The notes under the pieces are model-generated. The model did no database searches and had not been told where the DNA came from. It saw nothing but the letters and a program-made list of their open reading frames with translations. A stretch of 46,267 nt of DNA from DAIDHZ01 sp965370365 (GTDB lineage Bacteria > Chlamydiota > Chlamydiia > Chlamydiales > SM23-39). The DNA is taken from NCBI GenBank assembly GCA_965370365.1, contig CBDUSP010000005.1:1-46267 (forward strand). Reading direction: 5' to 3'. Positions 30,187 to 40,349 of this stretch are shown here, piece after piece (within the stretch, counting starts at the first letter, position 1; every line of letters begins with the position of its first letter). The position numbers and the translations under genes are program-made.

Positions 30187-32648
30187 GATTCAATTGACTC
30201 GATTTCTTCTGCCACAGCTCCAATTTTTTGTGCACCCACGACAAGATCCTTGCCTTCTTTAAGGTTCACAAGACGAACTCCCTGCGTCGATCTGCCCATC
30301 ACACGCACATCATCCATCGGGATACGGACTGCTTGCCCTGATTGAGACATCATAAGAACGCTATCGTCATCGGCAACACTCAATGCTGCGACAACACTAC
30401 CGTTTCTATCAGAGGTGATGATTGAGCGAACGCCAACCCCGCCACGGTTTGTCTGTCTAAATTCATCCACTTTTGAGCGCTTTCCATATCCATTTTCACA
30501 GACAACCAAAATGCTTTGCTCAGGAGTCACAACCTCACAACCAACAACGATATCTTTTTCACCTTTAAGCGTAATGCCTCTTACGCCACGTGCAACACGC
30601 CCCACTGGACGAACAAGCGACTCATCAAAGCGAACCGCCATTCCTCTTCTTGTAAAGAGCATGATCTGCTGATCCAAATGGGCAATGCGCGCTGAGATAA
30701 GCTCATCTCCCTCATCGATATTCAACGTAAATACGCCTGTTCTTCGTGGGTTTTTATACGCACTAATTGCTGTCTTTTTCACAACCCCTTTAAGCGTTGC
30801 AAGTAAGATGCTTCCTTCTTGTTCAAAATCGCGCATCTTTAAGATCGCTGCGACTTTTTCATTTTTCTTTAGATCTGCTAGGAGATTGATAATTGGACGT
30901 CCTTTCGTTCGTCTTCCCCCTTCTGGAATCTGCCATACTTTTGTCCAATAACACCTACCGAGCGTTGTGAAGATAAGAAGGCAATCATGCATTGAGGCGA
31001 CGTAGATGTTTTTCAACACATCTTCCGCTTTTCTCTTCTCCATACCAATCACGCCAGAGCCGCCACGTTTTTGCTCGCGGAATGTATCAATTGGCATTCT
31101 CTTGATGTAATCATCATCAGAAACTGTAATCACAACAGGCGTATCCGCAATGAGATCTTCCATTTGGAACTCCCCTTCTGCGGCGATGATTTTTGTTTTT
31201 CTCTCTCCCTTGTGATTTTTGCGTAAATCTTCAAGTTCGTCTTTAATGATTCCACGCACAAGCTCTTCGGATGCCAAAATCGATTGTAAACGGGCAATTT
31301 TCTGCACAAGCTCGTCATACTCAGATTGGATCTTTTCAGCCTCTAGTCCAGTTAATTGATAGAGACGAAGATCTAAAACTGCATTGGCCTGTCTCTCTGT
31401 AAGCGTATAGCGCAAAATGAGCTCTTTTCGCGCTGCATCTCGACTGGAGGAGGCTCTAATGACTTTGACAACTTCATCTAAATGATCAAGCGCCTTTAAA
31501 TACCCTTCGAGGATATGTGCCCTTGCCTCTGCCTTGGCAAGATCAAACGCCGTTCTTCTTCGAATCACCTCAATGCGATGATCTGCCCACGCACTCATAA
31601 AATGCTTGATATTCATCGTGCGCGGCAAGCCCTTATCAAGAGCGAGCATGTTGCAGCCAAATGTGATCTGAAGATCGGTATGTTTGTAGAGCTGATTAAA
31701 CACTACATCTGGGATCTCTCCCCTTTTGAGCTCTAAAACAACCCTTAACCCATCTTTATCTGATTCATCGCGAATATCAGAAATCCCAGAGAGAACCTTA
31801 GCATTAATCAACTCAGCAATCCGCTCGATCAATCGGGACTTGTTCACGTTATAGGGAACTTCATCAACAACAATTTGCTCTCTGCCGTTTGCAAGGTCCT
31901 CAACACGCATTGCTGCACGAAGAGTCAATTTCCCACGTCCTGTATGGTATGCCTGTCTAATCCCTCGATAACCGCAGATAATTCCCCCTGTTGGGAAATC
32001 TGGTCCTGGCATCACCTTCATAATCTCGTCGATGCTAACTGAGCGATCATCCAATACAAGGAGCGTTGCGTCGATAAGCTCGAGTAAATTGTGAGGAGGA
32101 ATGTTTGTTGCCATTCCGACTGCAATCCCAGAAGAACCATTACAAAGAAGATTTGGGAATTTTGCAGGAAATACAACAGGCTCTGTCTTTGTCTCATCAT
32201 AGTTGGGCACTGTGTCGACAGTATCTTTATCGAGATCCTCCATAAGCGCCATCGCAGAGGCGGTGAGCTTTGCCTCGGTATAACGCATCGCAGCCGGAGG
32301 GTCGCCGTCAATCGAGCCAAAGTTTCCTTGGCCGTTGATCAGCGTGTAGCGCATCACCCAGCTTTGTGCAAGACGCACAAGAGTCGGATAGATCACCGTC
32401 TCTCCATGTGGGTGGTAATCCCCAGAGGTGTCCCCAGAAATTTTCGCACATTTCCGGTGCTTTGCCCCAGGAGACAAATTGAGTTGGCGCATTGCGTAGA
32501 GAATCCGTCTCTGCGAGGGTTTTAATCCATCGCGAACATCGGGCAGAGCTCTTGAAATAATTACGGACATGGAGTAGCGAAGATAGCTCTCCTTCATCTC
32601 GTCTTCGACATTGCGATTTACTATAATTTCATCTTTCGTATACGACAT
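30168..32648 (-). CDS. gyrA: DNA gyrase subunit A
   Basis: An 826-residue type IIA topoisomerase subunit that cuts and reseals DNA. The catalytic Tyr123 is in PPAAMRYTEAKL, and the C-terminal beta-pinwheel repeats end with a GyrA-box-like QKRGGSG, which marks gyrase rather than topoisomerase IV. The quinolone region reads HPHGETVIYPTLVR, with Thr and Pro where E. coli has Ser83 and Asp87; this is the form I recall from chlamydial GyrA. The ATG at 32648 gives the usual MSYTKDE start; a GTG at 32657 overlaps the gyrB stop (GTGA). Confidence 0.95.
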   Translation of the reverse strand: MSYTKDEIIVNRNVEDEMKESYLRYSMSVIISRALPDVRDGLKPSQRRILYAMRQLNLSPGAKHRKCAKISGDTSGDYHPHGETVIYPTLVRLAQSWVMRYTLINGQGNFGSIDGDPPAAMRYTEAKLTASAMALMEDLDKDTVDTVPNYDETKTEPVVFPAKFPNLLCNGSSGIAVGMATNIPPHNLLELIDATLLVLDDRSVSIDEIMKVMPGPDFPTGGIICGYRGIRQAYHTGRGKLTLRAAMRVEDLANGREQIVVDEVPYNVNKSRLIERIAELINAKVLSGISDIRDESDKDGLRVVLELKRGEIPDVVFNQLYKHTDLQITFGCNMLALDKGLPRTMNIKHFMSAWADHRIEVIRRRTAFDLAKAEARAHILEGYLKALDHLDEVVKVIRASSSRDAARKELILRYTLTERQANAVLDLRLYQLTGLEAEKIQSEYDELVQKIARLQSILASEELVRGIIKDELEDLRKNHKGERKTKIIAAEGEFQMEDLIADTPVVITVSDDDYIKRMPIDTFREQKRGGSGVIGMEKRKAEDVLKNIYVASMHDCLLIFTTLGRCYWTKVWQIPEGGRRTKGRPIINLLADLKKNEKVAAILKMRDFEQEGSILLATLKGVVKKTAISAYKNPRRTGVFTLNIDEGDELISARIAHLDQQIMLFTRRGMAVRFDESLVRPVGRVARGVRGITLKGEKDIVVGCEVVTPEQSILVVCENGYGKRSKVDEFRQTNRGGVGVRSIITSDRNGSVVAALSVADDDSVLMMSQSGQAVRIPMDDVRVMGRSTQGVRLVNLKEGKDLVVGAQKIGAVAEEIESIESCDEES

Positions 32649-32653
32649 ATTTC

Positions 32654-35137
32654 TCACACATCCAAGTTCTTAACAGATAGAGCATGCTGCTCAATAAACG
32701 CCCTTCGCGGCTCTACAACTTCTCCCATGAGCATGGAAAACATCCGGTCCGCTGCAATCACATCGGGAAGCTTTACTTTTACAAGTGTTCGCACTGCAGG
32801 ATCCATCGTTGTCTCCCAAAGCTGGTCTGCGTTCATCTCTCCCAAACCTTTGTAGCGCTGTACTTCAACACCTTTGCGTCCGTTATTTCGAACGACTTCG
32901 ATCACCTCTTTCAAGGTATGAAGCTCTGTCACCTTGTTTCCTTCTTCTAGAAGATCAAACAGGCCTCCGTTTGCGACCACATATTGCTCTAATTCGATTC
33001 CAAAAGTGCTCAGTTTTTCATTTAAAACGACGAGTTTCTCTGGATCATATAACTCCATAAATCCAAGCGATTTTGGAGTAAATATCTTCATCTCTTCTGT
33101 AATCTCTTCAGCAGGAATCGAAGCGAGTGTCTCTTCGTGCGTTTTTCTTTGGCGCGCTTCTTCTTCTTTTCTCAAATCAAAGAGGGCATCTTCTGAGTGG
33201 AGATACCGCATTAGTTCACCCAAAGCAACCTGATATAGGGGGAACTTGCCGTCCTTTTTTTCAGCGATAAATTCTCTAAAGGGAACGCCTTTTCTCTCAA
33301 CTCCACCGATAAATGATTCTACTTCCAAAATAAGATCCATCAGCTTTTGCATCTTTTCCTTTTCAAAAGAGCTTTCAGATCCAGAAGCGCGAAGCATTAG
33401 ATCACTGATCCCGAGTTGAAGCAGATATTCATCCATCTCCCTTTCAGAGTTGATGTACTGACCGACCTTCTTTCTTGTGACTTTGAAAAGTGGCGGTTTT
33501 GCAATGTAGATGTAGTTGTTTTCAATGAGCGCTGGCATATGGCGATAGAAGAACGTCATGAGAAGCGTTCGAATGTGCGATCCATCGACGTCCGCATCCG
33601 TCATGATGATGATTTTGTGATAGCGAAGCTTTTCAAGATTCAAATTCCCTGCGCCAATTCCGCAACCGAGCGCTGCAACCATCGAGCAAACTTCAGTATT
33701 TTGAAGAATTTTCTGCAGACGCGCTTTTTCAACGTTTAAGATCTTTCCTCGAATTGGCAAAATCGCTTGGAATCTGCGATCTCTTCCCATTTTGGCAGAG
33801 CCACCCGCGGAGTCTCCCTCAACGATGTAAATTTCGCAAAGCTCTGGGTCTCTCTCCTGACAATCAGCAAGTTTTCCTGGAAGTCTTGCGCTATCGAGCG
33901 CCGTCTTTCTATGCGTTAGATCTCGTGCTTTTTTCGCAGCTTCTCTTGCCTGCGCTGCAATGATCGCTTTTGCAGCAATGAGCTTTGCAATTGCTGGATT
34001 TTCAGCAATAAAAGTAGAGAGTCCCTCTCCAACAATTGTTTGGACAAGCCCAGCCACTTCGCTGTTTCCAAGGCGTTGCTTGGTCTGCCCTTCAAACTGA
34101 GGATTTGGAATTTTTACAGAAATCACCGCAGTAAGACCCTCTCGCATGTCCTCGCCGCTAATTGTGATCTTCTCGCCTTTCAAGAGCGAAGCATTCTTCA
34201 TATGCGTATTTAAAACGCGAGTGAGCGCCGTTGAAAACCCCGTTAAATGGGTTCCCCCTTGACGCGTCGAAATGTTGTTGACATATGAATAGATCGTCTC
34301 CGTGTAGGTCCCATTCCATTGCAGAGAAACTTCTACCTCAATTGGGCCGTCAGAGCCTTCTTTTGTGTCGTGTAAATAAATTGGTTTTTCAAAAAGAGGA
34401 ACTTTCCCTTCATTCAAATAAGAGACAAATGAAGAAAGACCTCCTTGATAGTTAAAGCGAACAGTCTCTTTTTCAGGATCTCTCTCATCTTGAAAGATGA
34501 TTGTGATCCCCTTATTTAAGAAGGCAAGTTCTCTAAGGCGTTTAATGAGAATATCATACTCAAAATGAGTCACTGTAAAGATCGTCTCATCCGGACAAAA
34601 AGCGATCTTTGTTCCTTTTCTCGTCGTCTCGCCCATTTTCTTCAATGGACCAACAGGTTTCCCTCTTTCAAAGGTCATCTCATGCGCGTGGCCATCTTTA
34701 AAGACAGTCGCAACAAGTTTTTGGGAGAGCGCGTTTACGCAAGAAACCCCAACGCCATGAAGTCCTCCAGAGACTTTATAAGAGCCCTTATCAAACTTTC
34801 CACCCGCATGAAGGATCGTCATGACGACTTCAAGAGCCGTTACATCTCTTCCCTGCTTTTCGGATTCTTTTGCGTGCCTTTCAATCGGAATTCCTCGTCC
34901 ATCATCCTCAATGGAAACGCTTCCATCTACGTGCAGAATGACTGTAATCGATGTACAAAAGCCAGCGAGCGCCTCATCGATACTGTTATCGACAACCTCG
35001 TAAACAAGGTGATGGAGACCGCCTTCGTTGGTATCTCCGACATACATCCCGGGACGTTCCCGAACTGCCTGAAGGCCTTCTAAAATTGTGATCGAACTCG
35101 CGTCGTATTTTTTATCATCACCTGTCATCGTCGTCAT
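32654..35137 (-). CDS. gyrB: DNA gyrase subunit B
   Basis: The ATPase subunit of gyrase, 827 residues. The GHKL site has YEVVDNSIDEALAG (Asn51) and DDGRGIPIE; the TOPRIM domain has IVEGDSAGGSAKMGRD and DADVDGSHIRTLLM; the C-terminus has QRYKGLGEMNADQLWETTM. AAGGAAAAGGC precedes the ATG at 35137. It is preceded by the DUF721 gene at 24 bases. The order gyrB then gyrA, and their neighbours, match C. trachomatis as I recall. Confidence 0.97.
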   Translation of the reverse strand: MTTMTGDDKKYDASSITILEGLQAVRERPGMYVGDTNEGGLHHLVYEVVDNSIDEALAGFCTSITVILHVDGSVSIEDDGRGIPIERHAKESEKQGRDVTALEVVMTILHAGGKFDKGSYKVSGGLHGVGVSCVNALSQKLVATVFKDGHAHEMTFERGKPVGPLKKMGETTRKGTKIAFCPDETIFTVTHFEYDILIKRLRELAFLNKGITIIFQDERDPEKETVRFNYQGGLSSFVSYLNEGKVPLFEKPIYLHDTKEGSDGPIEVEVSLQWNGTYTETIYSYVNNISTRQGGTHLTGFSTALTRVLNTHMKNASLLKGEKITISGEDMREGLTAVISVKIPNPQFEGQTKQRLGNSEVAGLVQTIVGEGLSTFIAENPAIAKLIAAKAIIAAQAREAAKKARDLTHRKTALDSARLPGKLADCQERDPELCEIYIVEGDSAGGSAKMGRDRRFQAILPIRGKILNVEKARLQKILQNTEVCSMVAALGCGIGAGNLNLEKLRYHKIIIMTDADVDGSHIRTLLMTFFYRHMPALIENNYIYIAKPPLFKVTRKKVGQYINSEREMDEYLLQLGISDLMLRASGSESSFEKEKMQKLMDLILEVESFIGGVERKGVPFREFIAEKKDGKFPLYQVALGELMRYLHSEDALFDLRKEEEARQRKTHEETLASIPAEEITEEMKIFTPKSLGFMELYDPEKLVVLNEKLSTFGIELEQYVVANGGLFDLLEEGNKVTELHTLKEVIEVVRNNGRKGVEVQRYKGLGEMNADQLWETTMDPAVRTLVKVKLPDVIAADRMFSMLMGEVVEPRRAFIEQHALSVKNLDV

Positions 35138-35161
35138 GCCTTTTCCTTATAAGATTCTCTT

Positions 35162-35482
35162 TTACCCAACACGAAAAATAAGATCGTCGACTTGAAATTT
35201 CGCCTGCAACGCTTCTAAAAGCCGGGGCTTCTCGTACTGACACAATAAAGCGTACAGTGTCGCACTTTTTACCTTGATGGTCAACACCCGATTTTTTAAA
35301 GAAATAGGTTGTGTTAAAGGAGCCATTTTTTGGCCAATTAGAGTAAACCAAAATGCAAAAACAGCCTCTTGAGAAACGCTGCCTCTTTGCTTAAGATTTC
35401 CAAGCATTTCAGGCAAAAGATCGCTGATTTTTTTTCCTGTCGGATTGATCCCTTGGTAGTTTCTTTTAGTCCGCCTATGCAT
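35162..35482 (-). CDS. DUF721 / DciA-like protein
   Basis: A 106-residue basic protein with the DUF721 (DciA) pattern: AVFAFWFTLIGQKMAPLTQPISLKNRVLTIKVKSATLYALL, that is, the conserved W then a beta-strand and S-x-W-type region, here without the Trp. DciA proteins load the replicative helicase in many bacteria that lack DnaC. The position in front of gyrB is conserved in Chlamydiae and other phyla. Whether it acts as a helicase loader here is inferred from the family. Confidence 0.8.
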   Translation of the reverse strand: MHRRTKRNYQGINPTGKKISDLLPEMLGNLKQRGSVSQEAVFAFWFTLIGQKMAPLTQPISLKNRVLTIKVKSATLYALLCQYEKPRLLEALQAKFQVDDLIFRVG

Positions 35483-35527
35483 ACACTCAAAGCTAGTGAA
35501 TCGACGCTAAAAGGACAAGGTGTTTTT

Positions 35528-36988
35528 CTAGAAGAAAAGATTGCTCACTCCCCAGGCGATGACAAAATACATCGTCATTGAAAGGAAGTCGTTGAGAGCG
35601 GTTATAATCGGACCTGATGAAATTGCTGGATCAACCCCAACCCTTGCAAAGAAAAGAGGTGAAAATACGCCGAGAAGTGTTCCTGCAAAACAGGCGCCAA
35701 TAAGACCCAAGCTTACAATCACAGAGACTGCAATCGGCGTTGTTGAAGCGAGAGATCCTCCCGTCATTAGATCGATCATAAAAACGATCAAACCGCTACC
35801 TATCCCAAAGATCACTCCAGTAAAGAGGCCGCTGAAAAACTCCTTAACAATCGTCTCTCTACGACTTCCCGGAGAAAGCCCTCCCATCGCCATCGTACGA
35901 ACAAGGACGGTGCTACACTGTAATCCGATATTCCCCGACATCCCTGTAATTAGCGGCACAAAAAAGAGAGCAAACGTCAAAACGCCCCCTTCATGTTTTT
36001 GAAATGACGACATCACGCCCACATTTACAAGGCCGGCTAATAGCGTGACTAAAAGCCAAGGAGCCCTCATTACAAACCGGCGAAAGACCGAATCATTCGA
36101 AGTAAATCTTTCTTTTGTACCTGCCATCCGCGCAATGGTCTCATCTGCCATATCCTCCATTGCCTCGACAACGTCCTCGTGAGCAATAACACCCACAAGA
36201 TAGTTATCGATATCTACAACGGGAAGCGATGAAATCTTATAGCGTTCAACAAGGTCAATCACCTCTTCTCTTGTTGCATCTGCAGTGACCTTGTGAAGAA
36301 CAGGACGCATCACCTGACGAAGTGGCGTTTCGTCTGAATTGATCATCATATTACGGGCAGGAACGTATCCTTGAAGCTCTCCCGCATGATTTAGAATGAA
36401 GATCCCTTTTGTAAAATCGATCCGCGGATGATCCCGAATGTAGCTCGCAGCCTCACCAATTGTCATATCCATTGTGAAGGCAAAAAACTCGGAACTCATT
36501 AATCTGCCGGCACTTCTTCGGTCATGCTTTTTTAGCTCGCGAATGCGATTGGCGCGCCGAAAATCGATCATCTCCATTAAACGACGAAAGCGCCTTTCTG
36601 GCATATCTTCGACAAGCCATACAGCCTCGTCGATCGGGACGCGTTCAAAAACCTTTTTTAACTCTAGATTGTCGAGCTCGCGAAAAAGAGCGATTCTCGT
36701 ATCGCTGTCAGTATTTATAAGAAACTTGATCTTCGCATCTAGATTGGAGAGGTTTTTGTAGAGAGTCGGGCAAAGATTTGCAGGGAGGTGTGACGCCGCA
36801 TAGGCTAAGTCAATGGGCGAGTGTTCGCAGGCAATCTTTGCAATATCGTGTAAGCAAAATTTTGAAGTTTGCTTATGAAAAGCATTTTCAAGCTTTTCCT
36901 TTAGCAAATCGTCGATTTGCCCTGTTTTGGATTCGGGTGGAGAAACACCAACTTTCTCCTCAAGCTCATCTGGCTCATAGACTTGCAT
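35528..36988 (-). CDS. mgtE: Magnesium transporter MgtE
   Basis: A 486-residue Mg2+ channel. The layout is a cytosolic N domain of helical repeats (to about 165), two CBS domains (about 170-290, with GIFILNHAGELQGYVPARN and SSLPVVDIDNYLVGVIAHEDVVEAM), and five membrane helices. The pore signature lies in PLITGMSGNIGLQCSTVLVR. In MgtE the CBS/N domains sense Mg2+ and close the pore. The ATG at 36988 has a GAGGGGGG site seven bases upstream; a GTG at 36994 is too close to it. It is divergent from typA. Confidence 0.95.
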   Translation of the reverse strand: MQVYEPDELEEKVGVSPPESKTGQIDDLLKEKLENAFHKQTSKFCLHDIAKIACEHSPIDLAYAASHLPANLCPTLYKNLSNLDAKIKFLINTDSDTRIALFRELDNLELKKVFERVPIDEAVWLVEDMPERRFRRLMEMIDFRRANRIRELKKHDRRSAGRLMSSEFFAFTMDMTIGEAASYIRDHPRIDFTKGIFILNHAGELQGYVPARNMMINSDETPLRQVMRPVLHKVTADATREEVIDLVERYKISSLPVVDIDNYLVGVIAHEDVVEAMEDMADETIARMAGTKERFTSNDSVFRRFVMRAPWLLVTLLAGLVNVGVMSSFQKHEGGVLTFALFFVPLITGMSGNIGLQCSTVLVRTMAMGGLSPGSRRETIVKEFFSGLFTGVIFGIGSGLIVFMIDLMTGGSLASTTPIAVSVIVSLGLIGACFAGTLLGVFSPLFFARVGVDPAISSGPIITALNDFLSMTMYFVIAWGVSNLFF

Positions 36989-37119
36989 AGTCACGCCCCC
37001 CTCTCGACTTGTGATCTATGATAGAGGGATTTTTGCTTAAACGCAAGCCTAAACCCAAATCGGATTTCAAAGACGAAGTCCCTTCACTTTATTTCCCCCC
37101 CAATATACAATGCCTTGAT

Positions 37120-38934
37120 ATGCAAGATCCAAAGAACATAAGAAACATCGCGATTATCGCGCACATTGACCACGGGAAGACAACTCTTCTCGACAGCCTA
37201 CTCAAGCAATCTAAAATTTTTAGAGAAAACGAGAAGATCCCGGAAAGGGTCATGGACAGCTATGATCAGGAAAAAGAGCGTGGGATCACGATTTTCGCAA
37301 AGCACACCTGTGTCTATCACGACGACTATAAGATCAACATCATCGACACTCCTGGGCACGCTGATTTCTCTGGAGAGGTTGAGCGGGTTCTTGGGATGGT
37401 CAATAGCGTTCTGCTCTTGATTGATGCAAAAGAAGGGCCGATGCCGCAAACACGTTTTGTTTTGTCTGCCGCTCTAAAAATGGGTCTTCGGCCGATTGTC
37501 GTTCTCAATAAAATCGACAAGCCACATGCAGATCCTGATCGCGTGCTCAACGAGGCGTTTGATCTCTTTGCGGAGCTTGGCGCTACTGACGAGCAGCTTG
37601 ATTTTTCTTACATTTACGCATCTGGTGTCAACGGCTATGCCATTGAAAACGTGGACGACACACCAAAAGATCTTACGCCGCTTTTCGATTTGATCCTTAA
37701 AGCAGCGCCTCCGCCACCTGGAAACCTTGAGCTTCCGTTCCTTCTCCAAGCTGCGACGATTTCCTATGACGACTATATTGGAAGACAGGCTTGCGGGCGG
37801 ATTTTAGAAGGGAAAATTACGAAGGGAGATACAATTGTTCGTGTTGACCGAAATGGGAACCACACAAATCACAAAGTCGTAAAACTTGAGGGCCATCTTG
37901 GCCTGAAAAAAATCGAAGTCGAGGAAGCTGGCGCTGGTGATATCGTTGCAATCTCGGGGATTCCTGAAGTGGAAATCGGGGACACGCTATCCGATCCAAG
38001 TAAGATCGTGCAACTCCCTCCAATTACCCTCGCGGAGCCTACAGTATCTGTCGAGTTTCTCATCAACACGAGTCCCTTTGTTGGAAGAGACGGGAAGCAT
38101 GTCACGATGAATAAGCTTCGTGATCGGCTTATGAAAGAAAAAAAGGCGAATATCTCTTTGAAAATCGAGGAGATTCCCGGGGTCGATGATGCAATCCGCG
38201 TCTGCGGAAGAGGCGAGCTCCACTTAGCTGTTTTAATTGAAGCGATGCGAAGAGAGGGCTTTGAGATGGCGATTTCAAAACCCAAGGTCATCACAAAAGA
38301 AATGGATGGGGTCATCCATGAGCCTCTTGAAAGAGTGCATGTGGAGGTTCCTGAAAACCTCTCTGGTACTGTGATTGAGGATCTTTCTAAAAGAAAGGGA
38401 GAGATGCAGTCTCTTGAAACCTCTGAAAATGGTCTTACGACGATGATGTTTCTTGTTCCAACAAGAGGACTTATGGGATATCGAAATGACTTTCTTACAA
38501 GAACATCTGGTCTTGGCATCTTGACCTCTATTTTTGATTCCTTCACTCCATGGAAGGGAACGCTTCCTGGGCGTCTTCGCGGCGTCTTGATTTCCAATGG
38601 AAAAGGGAGCGCCAACGGCTATGGCCTCTTTACTCTCCAAGACAGAGGGTCCCTTTTTGTAGCAGCTGGAGATGAAGTCTATGAGGGAATGGTCGTAGGA
38701 GAACACGCTCGCGAAAACGATCTTATCGTGAATGCAACAAAGGCAAAGCAGCTCACCAACGTGCGCGCTTCAGGAACGGATGAGAACATCGTCCTCACTC
38801 CGCCTCGCGTGTTTACGCTCGAAAGAGCCATCGACTACATTGAGGACGATGAGCTCGTTGAAGTTACACCCCGCTTCATTCGTCTGCGCAAAACCTATCT
38901 CACAGAAAACGAAAGAAAACGAAAGAAAAAATAG
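37120..38934 (+). CDS. typA: Ribosome-associated GTPase TypA/BipA
   Basis: A translational GTPase of 604 residues from ATG 37120, the family's usual length and start (MQDPKNIRNIAIIAHIDHGKTT). G1 is AHIDHGKT (14-21), the switch ERGITI, G3 DTPGHADF and G4 NKID. Domains III/V and the unique C-terminal domain (ARENDLIVNATKAKQLTNVR) are present. It assists 50S subunit assembly and adaptation to stress or cold. A longer frame from 37018 (638 aa) is possible. A TATACAAT box lies a few bases before 37120 but with poor spacing to any -35. Confidence 0.94.
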   Translation: MQDPKNIRNIAIIAHIDHGKTTLLDSLLKQSKIFRENEKIPERVMDSYDQEKERGITIFAKHTCVYHDDYKINIIDTPGHADFSGEVERVLGMVNSVLLLIDAKEGPMPQTRFVLSAALKMGLRPIVVLNKIDKPHADPDRVLNEAFDLFAELGATDEQLDFSYIYASGVNGYAIENVDDTPKDLTPLFDLILKAAPPPPGNLELPFLLQAATISYDDYIGRQACGRILEGKITKGDTIVRVDRNGNHTNHKVVKLEGHLGLKKIEVEEAGAGDIVAISGIPEVEIGDTLSDPSKIVQLPPITLAEPTVSVEFLINTSPFVGRDGKHVTMNKLRDRLMKEKKANISLKIEEIPGVDDAIRVCGRGELHLAVLIEAMRREGFEMAISKPKVITKEMDGVIHEPLERVHVEVPENLSGTVIEDLSKRKGEMQSLETSENGLTTMMFLVPTRGLMGYRNDFLTRTSGLGILTSIFDSFTPWKGTLPGRLRGVLISNGKGSANGYGLFTLQDRGSLFVAAGDEVYEGMVVGEHARENDLIVNATKAKQLTNVRASGTDENIVLTPPRVFTLERAIDYIEDDELVEVTPRFIRLRKTYLTENERKRKKK

Positions 38935-38936
38935 TA

Positions 38937-40349
38937 TTGTTTTTTTTGGGGGGACAAGCGAAAATCCCCCTTGTGCATACTCAAAGTATAAAAGTCTCTA
39001 ACAAGTTTGCCTATTGGGGTGCGCTTCTTCTTGCATTCATCATTCCAATTGAACACAAGTACGACAAGTTTCTTCGCTTCTTCTCTTTAAAAATCATTCC
39101 TAAAGGGCTCGTCCTTCCTCCCGGGTTTGATAAAAAGATCTACGTTTACGCATCTGACTTAATCGCGTTGAGTCTCTTTGTTTTGCTTATTTTTGCATTT
39201 AAGGTTCCATTGAAGCGCCTCATCTTTGGAAAAGGATCCATCTTTCTTTGGGGCATTTTTATCTCTGCGCTTGTCTCTCTTTTTGTATCCCCTTTTTCGC
39301 ATTACTTAACCGCCTACGCGCGTCTTATCCAACTCCTCACTCCTATTTTTCTCTATTCATTTTTAACAAACATCTCGTCCTTAGAAATCAAACACTTCTT
39401 CTATGTCCTTGTCCTTGCAGCGACCGTTCAGGGATGCATTGCAATTGCGCAGTATTTTTCACAAGAGCAGTTAGGACTTAGGCTTTTAAGCGAATCAAGA
39501 GATCCACCTGCAGCCTTCCATATGGCAAATGCTAAGCGTTGGATTTTTGATTCTCTTTTTGGGGGAGGATCTCCCTCAACAATCATAAAAAGAGCACGAG
39601 GGACTCTTCCTCACTGCAATATCCTCGGGGGATTTTTCGTCTTATCGATCATGGCAACCTATGCGCTGATTGCTGAGGAAGTAAAAAAAAGAAAAAAGGT
39701 GCTTTTGGGAGCCCTCCTTGCCTTGCAGTTTTTTGCCTTAAATACCACTTTTTCAAGAGCTGCTATCTTTGGCGTTATCCTTGGCACTTTTGTTTGGTTT
39801 GTTTGGGCCTTTCTCCAGAAAAAAAGCTACCGATTTTTGGGGTTTGCAGTTGTTTTATCCGGAGTTCTTTGTTCAACGCTTCTTTTTGAACCGTCTCTTG
39901 CTCGAGGGGGCTTATTTAACTACAATCAGACAGCAAGAAACGCAGACAAAGAGCGTCTTGATGCCCAAGTAACTGCTGTTAAGATGGTTCAAGACAATCC
40001 GGTCTCTGGGGTGGGTTTTCAACAGTTTACAAGAGAGTCAAATGCTCGTGAAAACACAAGAATTCCAGCTCACAATATTTATCTTTTTGTCCTAACAGAA
40101 ATGGGATTTCTCGCTTTTTTCTCACTGCTTGGATTTATTGGGTTTGTTCTGTTTAAAGCCGTTCGCGCTCCCTTTAGCCCTGAAATTGCATCTCTTACAA
40201 GTGCCTTTATCGCGTTTTTGTTTATTGGGGGCTGTGATTTTTATCTAATTACTTCTCAGCAAGGCAAGCTCATGTTTTTTTTAACAGCAGCTCTCTTGGT
40301 CTCTGAAAGCATAAAAAGGGGGTCTCATGCAAAGCTGGAAAATGTTTGA
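38937..40349 (+). CDS. O-antigen ligase (WaaL/Wzy_C)-like membrane protein
   Basis: A polytopic membrane protein of 470 residues (TTG at 38937) or 458 (GTG at 38973); neither start has a clear ribosome site. About ten to twelve helices are visible. The large loop carries the Wzy_C-type signature: RLDAQVTAVKMVQDNPVSGVG, then PAHNIYLFVLTEMGF, where His is a key residue in O-antigen ligases and polymerases. An earlier loop has PPAAFHMANAKRWIF and ARGTLPHCNILGGFF. It would move glycans on lipid carriers on the outer face of the inner membrane. It overlaps ubiE by 23 bases. Ligase against polymerase cannot be decided. Confidence 0.78.
   Translation: MFFLGGQAKIPLVHTQSIKVSNKFAYWGALLLAFIIPIEHKYDKFLRFFSLKIIPKGLVLPPGFDKKIYVYASDLIALSLFVLLIFAFKVPLKRLIFGKGSIFLWGIFISALVSLFVSPFSHYLTAYARLIQLLTPIFLYSFLTNISSLEIKHFFYVLVLAATVQGCIAIAQYFSQEQLGLRLLSESRDPPAAFHMANAKRWIFDSLFGGGSPSTIIKRARGTLPHCNILGGFFVLSIMATYALIAEEVKKRKKVLLGALLALQFFALNTTFSRAAIFGVILGTFVWFVWAFLQKKSYRFLGFAVVLSGVLCSTLLFEPSLARGGLFNYNQTARNADKERLDAQVTAVKMVQDNPVSGVGFQQFTRESNARENTRIPAHNIYLFVLTEMGFLAFFSLLGFIGFVLFKAVRAPFSPEIASLTSAFIAFLFIGGCDFYLITSQQGKLMFFLTAALLVSESIKRGSHAKLENV
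38949..38970. promoter_or_regulatory. GGGGGA/TCCCCC stem-loop before the O-antigen-ligase-like gene
   Basis: GGGGGA at 38949-38954 pairs with TCCCCC at 38965-38970 around a ten-base loop, just after a run of eight T and two bases before the GTG at 38973. It is not a plus-strand terminator, as no T-run follows. It could hide or expose a start of the next gene. The role is unknown. Confidence 0.3.

Noticed and set aside
32408..32410. Possible quinolone-resistance changes in GyrA (Thr/Pro at the Ser83/Asp87 positions)
   Set aside because: The HGETVIYP form matches what I recall as the natural chlamydial sequence, so it is lineage variation rather than a resistance mutation.
35118..35351. 77-codon minus-strand frame overlapping DUF721 and gyrB start
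   Set aside because: Out-of-frame overlap with two well-supported genes and no conserved features.
37018..37119. N-terminal extension of TypA
   Set aside because: The 34 extra residues are unlike the family, which begins at MQDPKNIRNIAIIAHIDHGK; kept only as an alternative.
37869..38615. 248-codon minus-strand frame inside typA
   Set aside because: Shadow of a strongly conserved GTPase gene; Ser/Pro-rich reverse translation with no ribosome site.
38940..38970. Rho-independent terminator after typA
   Set aside because: The T-run precedes the stem on the plus strand and no T-run follows on either strand, so it does not fit termination.
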